Shown here: piece by piece, positions 6,268 through 10,407 of the stretch
How positions within the stretch are numbered: the first letter of the stretch is position 1
How the letters are laid out: every line of letters starts with the position of its first letter
Assembly (NCBI GenBank): GCA_007136035.1
Contig: SLHS01000095.1
Location: 1 to 10,407, forward strand
DNA from: Patescibacteria group bacterium
GTDB lineage: Bacteria; Patescibacteriota; Dojkabacteria; SC72; T1SED10-24
Direction of reading: 5' to 3'
DNA: 10,407 nt
The notes under the pieces: generated by a model
What the model saw: only the letters and a program-made list of their open reading frames with translations
Database searches by the model: none
Told to the model about the DNA's origin: nothing
Position numbers and translations under genes: made by a program

Positions 6268-6953
6268 TAGTTTTCTTCTTTGATTTTAGCTTTTAGCTTC
6301 TCAATATCCTTGTCCCAAGTATTTTCATCAAACCATTCGATACCCCTAAATTGTGTTTTGTAGAGGGATTTTGGTGTGTATACTGTCCCTAAATATACAT
6401 GTTTTTTCTCATTCTCTTTTGCATATTCTATTGCTTTTATCATCATACCCATACCTATGTTCGAACTTATCAATTCTGGTTTGTAAAAAGGATAAGCATA
6501 ATGTAAAAGATCTTCTGTTTCCATTGTTATGCAATAGCCTATTTTTTCTCCATCTAATTTGTAAACTAGTAGGTTCGTAAAAAATTTCTCTTCAAAAATC
6601 CATTTTAATTTTTGTGGACTTATTATGATTTTGCCAAATTTCTTTTTGAAAAAATCTGAAGCTAGTTTACTTATACTGTAGTCAAATTTAAAGTTTTCTA
6701 ATTTTTGGTTCTCTAATTCTAAGCCTTCAGTTTTTTTTAAAACCCTTCTGTTTTCACTGTTTAAAGAAAATTCTTCTAAATCTATACGTAAATTTCTGGC
6801 TAGATAGTAATAATTTTTTTTAATTCTTGTAGCTAAAAATCCCTTTTCATATATTTCGTCTATATTATCATCATCATTTGCTTGTAAATATACTAAGTAA
6901 GGGAATTTATAATTTTCGTGATTTCCTTTATATTCTTTGAAAATGTACTGCAT
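6267..6953 (-). CDS. Arginyl/leucyl-tRNA-protein transferase (ATE/Bpt)-like GNAT protein in the Mur operon
   Basis: ATE and Bpt enzymes move an amino acid from aminoacyl-tRNA to a protein N-terminus through a GNAT fold. By eye this 228-residue protein follows the Bpt layout end to end: FPYL (17-20) where Bpt has a CxYL start, GFLATRIKKNYYY (38-50) for the GFRRS...Y strand, LRIDLEEFSLNSENRRVLKK (55-74) for its RV...F.PS.SQ.R.L segment, and the C-terminal YAYPFYKPEL (152-161), IGMGMMIKAIEYAK (166-179), VYLGTVY (186-192) and YKTQFRGIEW (198-207). The Bpt N-terminal cysteines (CxYL and the CxxCxxC before the Arg segment) are absent; that loop is shortened to LARN. It lies between murE and the Mpl-like gene, overlapping the latter by one base. 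It is probably an aminoacyl-tRNA transferase or its relative; a cell-wall substrate is inferred. Confidence 0.7.
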   Translation of the reverse strand: MQYIFKEYKGNHENYKFPYLVYLQANDDDNIDEIYEKGFLATRIKKNYYYLARNLRIDLEEFSLNSENRRVLKKTEGLELENQKLENFKFDYSISKLASDFFKKKFGKIIISPQKLKWIFEEKFFTNLLVYKLDGEKIGYCITMETEDLLHYAYPFYKPELISSNIGMGMMIKAIEYAKENEKKHVYLGTVYTPKSLYKTQFRGIEWFDENTWDKDIEKLKAKIKEEN

Positions 6954-6959
6954 GTTTTA

Positions 6960-6968
6960 ATAATATCA
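6960..6968 (-). promoter_or_regulatory. Candidate extended -10 inside murE stop, before the ATE/Bpt-like gene
   Basis: The minus strand reads TGA-TATTAT-TAAAAC-ATG. The murE stop codon TGA doubles as the TGn extension, TATTAT matches five of six -10 bases, and 6 bases separate it from the start codon. It would allow leaderless transcription of the last three genes of the block separately from murE. No Shine-Dalgarno sequence is present. Confidence 0.45.
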
Positions 6969-8243
6969 ATTTTTTTTCAATATTTTTAGTATCGTTTCTT
7001 TTTCATCCCAAGGTAATTCTTTTTTCCCATCGAGATTCATACTTTTTTCATGACCTTTTCCAGTAATTATAATAATGTCCCCTCTCTTTGCTATTTCTAT
7101 GGCTTTTTGGATAGCTTCTTTTCTATCTGGAATACTGAAATATTCTATCCCATTTTTTTGGACTTCTTGTATCCCTTCTATTATTTCCTTGTTTATTGAC
7201 TCTATATCTTCTCCTCTTGGATCTTCTGCCGTTAGAATTATTTTATCAGCATATTTTGCACTTATGGCACCCATTTTGGGCCTTTTTGATTTGTCTCTTT
7301 TCCCAGCACATCCAAAAACTACAATTAAATTATTGCCTTTTTTTCTCATTTGATCTCCTCTCTTTAAAATGTTTTCTAAAGCGTTTGGTGTATGTGCAAA
7401 GTCAACGATAACTTGAAATGGTTTCTCTTTTACTATCTCCCATCTCCCTTCTAGTGTTGGAATTTTTAAAATAGCTTGTTTAATCTTTTTTGTTGGAATT
7501 TTCAACTCTAAAGCAACAGCTATTGAAGCCATTATGTTGTGAATATTGTATCTACCTTTTAAATTTGTTGAGAACTTTTGTTTTCTCTTTTTATTTATAC
7601 TCAAAGAGAAATCCATGTTTCCATCCTCAGTTACAAATTCGTCAGCTTTAATATCGGAGTTTTGGGTAAATCCATAAGTAATGATTTTGCGATTCAAATC
7701 TGTAGCTAGTTCACAAAGAGGTTTAAATGATTGATCATCTTTGTTTAGAATAACGGTACCATCTTTCTTCGTGTATTGGATCAGTTTACTTTTTGTTTTT
7801 AAATATTTTTCATATGTTTTATGGTAATCTAAGTGTTCATGACTTATATTTGTAAAGACAGAGAATAGATATTTAATTCCAGCAACTCTGTGTTGATCTA
7901 GACCATGTGAAGTTGTTTCCAGAACAACATAATCTATCCCTTCTTTTACCATTATATCTAAAAATTTTTGCAGATCCTTTGGTGCAGGATTTGTTACATG
8001 GAAATCTAAAGGGAATTCTTTCTCTTGTGTCTTTACCTCTAATGTTGATATTATCCCAACTTTAAACCCTGCCTCTTTCAAAAGAGTATAGATTATATTT
8101 GCTGTTGTGGTTTTTCCATCAGAACCCGTCACTCCAATAACTTTGAGTTTTTTTGAAGGATTTCCATATTTTTTACAGTAAAAAAGAGCAGTAAAGTAAT
8201 GCTTCCAATTTTTTACCTGTTGAGGAATGATATTTGTATTCAT
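6966..8243 (-). CDS. murE: UDP-MurNAc-L-Ala-D-Glu : diamino acid ligase (MurE), short N-terminal domain
   Basis: MurE adds the third, diamino, residue to the UDP-MurNAc dipeptide. I start it at the ATG at 8243 (425 residues); a frame extension to a GTG at 8315 would add 24 residues that match nothing and leave only 2 bp to the divergent hydrolase. Numbered from 8243, the P-loop GVTGSDGKTT lies at residues 37-46, ETTSHGLDQHR at 109-119, the Lys probably carbamylated (KTKSKL) near 151, VDFAHTPNAL at 280-289, EDPRGED at 340-346 and GKGHE at 395-399. Only about 36 residues precede the P-loop, so most of the UDP-binding first domain of classical MurE is missing. The amino-acid-selecting motif DNPR of mDAP enzymes reads EDPR, keeping the Arg but changing Asn to Asp, so the diamino acid is uncertain. 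Confidence 0.92.
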   Translation of the reverse strand: MNTNIIPQQVKNWKHYFTALFYCKKYGNPSKKLKVIGVTGSDGKTTTANIIYTLLKEAGFKVGIISTLEVKTQEKEFPLDFHVTNPAPKDLQKFLDIMVKEGIDYVVLETTSHGLDQHRVAGIKYLFSVFTNISHEHLDYHKTYEKYLKTKSKLIQYTKKDGTVILNKDDQSFKPLCELATDLNRKIITYGFTQNSDIKADEFVTEDGNMDFSLSINKKRKQKFSTNLKGRYNIHNIMASIAVALELKIPTKKIKQAILKIPTLEGRWEIVKEKPFQVIVDFAHTPNALENILKRGDQMRKKGNNLIVVFGCAGKRDKSKRPKMGAISAKYADKIILTAEDPRGEDIESINKEIIEGIQEVQKNGIEYFSIPDRKEAIQKAIEIAKRGDIIIITGKGHEKSMNLDGKKELPWDEKETILKILKKN

Positions 8244-8249
8244 TTGGTA

Positions 8250-8255
8250 AGTATA
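8250..8255 (-). promoter_or_regulatory. Candidate -10 for murE (leaderless start)
   Basis: The minus strand carries TATACT, five of six consensus bases, ending exactly 6 bases before the ATG at 8243. This supports 8243 as the start and places transcription initiation next to it. It would start the block murE, ATE/Bpt-like gene, Mpl-like gene and 130-residue gene. No Shine-Dalgarno sequence or clear -35 is visible. Confidence 0.5.
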
Positions 8256-8302
8256 CGATAAAATGGGGGTATAATGAAAGTCCAATATTTTGTTCTCTTT
8301 TT

Positions 8303-8311
8303 TGATAGAAT
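8303..8311 (+). promoter_or_regulatory. Candidate extended -10 for hydrolase-murF pair (leaderless start)
   Basis: TGA-TAGAAT has the TGn extension and five of six -10 bases, and it ends 6 bases before the ATG at 8318. A rival perfect TATAAT lies at 8270-8275 on the same strand and would give a leader of about 35 bases. The 74-bp region between the murE and hydrolase starts (8244-8317) therefore holds divergent promoters. No Shine-Dalgarno sequence is seen. Confidence 0.5.
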
Positions 8312-8317
8312 ACACCT

Positions 8318-9055
8318 ATGAAAATAAAGCTGATGGATAAAAGTATAAATTATGAGTTTAGTGGAGCTGGTGATGTGATTTTGTTTGTACATGGTTGGGG
8401 TGGGGATTTACATAGTTTGGATGGTCTCTATGAGCATTTTTCCAAAAACTACAAATGCTATAGATTGGATTTACCAGGCTTTGGTAAGAGTGAAAATCCA
8501 AATTCTGACTGGGGTATCGTTGAATATTCTAAACTTGTTAAATTATTCATAGATGAAGTTATTAAATCAAAAGTTATATACTGTGGTCACTCTTTTGGAG
8601 GCTCTATTGGTATATATTTGGCTGCAAATTTTAAAATTATTAAGAGAATGATTCTTTTAGCTCCAGCGTTTAGAAGAAAGGGAGAAGTAAAAACTTCATT
8701 TTCGGAAAAAATCCCTTTTTATTCAAAACTTAAACCAATTCTCTACCCCATTAGAAAAGTAGGATATTCAATATTCTATCCTGGTTCCCAAGTTTTAAAA
8801 TATCCTCATTTAGAAGAGAATTTCAAAAAGCTTGTGGTGCAAACTTTAGTCCCAATTTTGCATAAAGTTGAAGTCAAAACGTTAATAATTTGGGGTGATG
8901 CAGATCTGTTTGTTCCTGTTAAAGATGGATATTTTTTACATAAAAAACTTAAAAATTCTGTCCTAAAAGTCTACAAGGGTGTTAATCACAACATACAATC
9001 TGCGAAAACTGAAAAAGTGATTGAAGATATAATTTGTTTTTTAAACAAAAAATGA
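8318..9055 (+). CDS. Alpha/beta hydrolase
   Basis: The 245-residue protein is a compact single-domain alpha/beta-fold hydrolase with a complete predicted triad. The oxyanion segment is HGWGG (residues 25-29), followed by the strand RLDLPGFGKSE (49-59), the nucleophile elbow GHSFGG (90-95, Ser92), WGDADLFVP (192-200) giving Asp196, and VNHN (222-225) giving His224. A lid-like helical insert fills about 120-180. No signal peptide is evident, so it is likely cytoplasmic. The family covers esterases, lipases, amidases and peptidases, so no substrate can be named. Its TGA overlaps the ATG of the MurF-like gene (ATGA), so the two are translationally coupled, suggesting a shared job at the membrane or on a wall precursor; that is inference. 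Confidence 0.88.
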   Translation: MKIKLMDKSINYEFSGAGDVILFVHGWGGDLHSLDGLYEHFSKNYKCYRLDLPGFGKSENPNSDWGIVEYSKLVKLFIDEVIKSKVIYCGHSFGGSIGIYLAANFKIIKRMILLAPAFRRKGEVKTSFSEKIPFYSKLKPILYPIRKVGYSIFYPGSQVLKYPHLEENFKKLVVQTLVPILHKVEVKTLIIWGDADLFVPVKDGYFLHKKLKNSVLKVYKGVNHNIQSAKTEKVIEDIICFLNKK

Positions 9056-10407
9056 TATATGTAATTTTCTTTTCAGCAATTATTTCTTACTTTTTTGCTC
9101 TTAGACAGATTTATCAACTTCAAATTACAGAGTATCGCTTTGATAGGTTCATGACTATGCTTAGGGACTCGGGTTTTGGTAGTTTAATTTATCCGAAGAT
9201 TACATTCCCTGCTAAAACAGTTCGTAATATTATGATTGCCTTCTTATCTTTGATTTTTCTTTTACTACTAAACTATCTAGTATTTATATTTTTCTCTGAA
9301 AACCTAACGGTTATTTTGATTTTAATTTTGCTTAATTATTTCATCGCCAAAGACCTTGTTTTCTTCGCATCCGTAATTGTTACACCATTTGCTAATATTA
9401 TTAGAACAAGAACAATTGCACAGGCAAAAAATATTGTTGATAGTTCTGATGTTGAGATTATAGGTGTAACGGGTTCTTTTGGTAAAAGTTCAATGAAGGA
9501 ATTTATTCATCAGGTTTTTTCAGAGAAATATAATATGGAGAGGACTGCAGGAAATAGGAATACAAATATTGGTGTGGCTTTAGAGATTAAAGAAAAGCTG
9601 AAAAAGAATTTAGATTTTTTTGTTTGTGAAATGGGTGCTTACAAAATAGGTGAAATTGAAAAAATTTGTAGTTTTGTTAAGCCTAGGTATGGTGTTTTAA
9701 CAGGAATAGGAAATCAACATATGGATTTGTTTGGTAGTATTGAAAATCTAGTTCAAGCAAAGTCAGAATTGCTTAGAGCTTTACCAAAGGATGGTATTGC
9801 TGTAGTTAATGTAGATAATAATTACAGGGAGAAGCTTTTTGAAAATGTGAAAGCTAGAACAGTAACTTATGGTTGGAGTGAAGATGCTGATTATCGGGTT
9901 TTGGATTTAAAGTACAAAAAAAGAATGATGTTTGTTAAGTTTAATGCTTTTGGTAAGGAATATAAATTTACTACTGCTCTTTTGGGTAATCATCAGGCTG
10001 TAAATTTACTAGGTGTAATAGCTTTAGGTTTTGAATTAAAAATAAGTTATGAAGCAATTCAAAAGGCAATTGCGAAAATGGAACCTTTGTTTAGCAAACT
10101 TTCAGTACATAAGGGTATAAATGGTGTGACGGTGATAAATGATGGGTACAATTCAAATTTAGATGGTTTTCTTTCAGCATTAGATGTTGCAAAAAATTTT
10201 GAAGCAAAAAAGAAATATGCTTTTAATTATGGTATTTTTGAGTTAGGTAAAGAAAGGGAGAAGGCATATCAAAGGGTTGTTGAGTCTGTTGTTGATGGAA
10301 ATATCATTTTTCTGACTTTGGATAAAAGATATTTAAAGTTTGATGATAAAAATGTAATTTATATGAAATCTGAAAATGAAGTGATGGAGTTTTTAAAGAA
10401 AAATTTA
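9052..10407 (+). CDS. Membrane-anchored MurF-like Mur ligase, C-terminus cut by window edge
   Basis: I translated 452 codons without a stop to the last base. The start (ATGA overlap with the hydrolase) is followed by hydrophobic helices at about residues 1-18, 60-82 and 86-113, then the ligase. MurF joins D-Ala-D-Ala to the UDP-MurNAc tripeptide. Seen here are the P-loop IIGVTGSFGKSS (136-147), AGNRNTNIGVALE (166-178), the EMGAYKIGEI segment (193-202) with GIGNQHMDLFG (218-228), LLGNHQAVNLLG (310-321) and INDGYNSNLDG (362-372). The pattern is MurF-like, but the P-loop has GKSS rather than GKTT, DGYNSN replaces DxYNANP, and membrane helices take the place of the UDP-binding first domain. The substrate may thus be lipid-linked or membrane-bound. 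The Mur ligase family is sure; the exact reaction is less so. Confidence 0.85.
   Translation, partial: MIYVIFFSAIISYFFALRQIYQLQITEYRFDRFMTMLRDSGFGSLIYPKITFPAKTVRNIMIAFLSLIFLLLLNYLVFIFFSENLTVILILILLNYFIAKDLVFFASVIVTPFANIIRTRTIAQAKNIVDSSDVEIIGVTGSFGKSSMKEFIHQVFSEKYNMERTAGNRNTNIGVALEIKEKLKKNLDFFVCEMGAYKIGEIEKICSFVKPRYGVLTGIGNQHMDLFGSIENLVQAKSELLRALPKDGIAVVNVDNNYREKLFENVKARTVTYGWSEDADYRVLDLKYKKRMMFVKFNAFGKEYKFTTALLGNHQAVNLLGVIALGFELKISYEAIQKAIAKMEPLFSKLSVHKGINGVTVINDGYNSNLDGFLSALDVAKNFEAKKKYAFNYGIFELGKEREKAYQRVVESVVDGNIIFLTLDKRYLKFDDKNVIYMKSENEVMEFLKKNL

Noticed and set aside
8244..8315. GTG-initiated 24-residue extension of murE to 8315
   Set aside because: It matches no MurE N-terminus, uses a rarer start, leaves 2 bp to the divergent hydrolase and would bury both near-start promoters. 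The ATG at 8243 has a TATACT 6 bases upstream.
9033..9049. Hairpin TTTGTTT-TTT-AAACAAA at the end of the hydrolase, as a possible terminator
   Set aside because: It is only A/T apart from one G/C pair, lies in coding sequence and directly precedes a coupled start codon, so termination there is unlikely.
1..10407. CRISPR array, tRNA, insertion sequence or defence system
   Set aside because: No spaced repeat array, cloverleaf-like sequence, transposase or defence domain was recognised; coding genes fill the window.

Overview
This window is an AT-rich (about one third G+C by eye) stretch of bacterial chromosome devoted almost entirely to peptidoglycan precursor synthesis. It carries recognisable MurA, MurB, an Mpl/MurC-type ligase, MurE and a MurF-type ligase, plus the front of the classical division/cell-wall (dcw) cluster, mraZ and rsmH. 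TGA acts as a normal stop. Compact genes, starts without Shine-Dalgarno sequences, a MurE lacking most of its first domain and a membrane-anchored MurF-like ligase together suggest a Candidate Phyla Radiation (Patescibacteria) genome. That placement, and any narrower guess such as Dojkabacteria or Microgenomates, is inference. No RNA gene, CRISPR array, insertion sequence or prophage was seen.

Layout. Bases 1-2320 read leftward: murA, then mraZ, then rsmH, which runs off the left edge. The mraZ upstream region carries three GTGG boxes spaced exactly 10 bp apart, matching an MraZ autoregulatory operator. A 57-bp divergent region separates murA from a rightward pair: a membrane-anchored clan-A-like glycoside hydrolase and type I murB. 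murB ends tail-to-tail, overlapping by 6 bp, with a leftward block read from right to left as murE, an arginyl/leucyl-tRNA-protein transferase (ATE/Bpt)-like gene, an Mpl-type ligase and a 130-residue protein of unknown function. A second divergent region (8244-8317) separates murE from a rightward pair: an alpha/beta hydrolase overlapping a membrane-anchored MurF-like ligase that is cut by the right edge.

How the genes fit together. MurA and MurB make UDP-MurNAc. The Mur ligases here could add L-Ala (or a recycled peptide, if the ligase is a true Mpl), the diamino acid (MurE) and D-Ala-D-Ala (MurF-like). MurD, MraY, MurG and the penicillin-binding proteins are not in the window. The most unusual piece is the aminoacyl-tRNA-transferase-like gene between murE and the Mpl-like gene. 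It aligns along its length with Bpt/ATE enzymes but has lost their N-terminal cysteines, and its stop overlaps the next start by one base. It could modify a peptidoglycan precursor with an amino acid from tRNA, a Fem-like role filled by a different family; this is a hypothesis.

A second window-wide signal is that six genes have a good -10-like hexamer ending 6 or 7 bases before the start codon, and another has a perfect TATAAT 9 bases before it. With no Shine-Dalgarno sequence at these starts, this points to largely leaderless transcripts.
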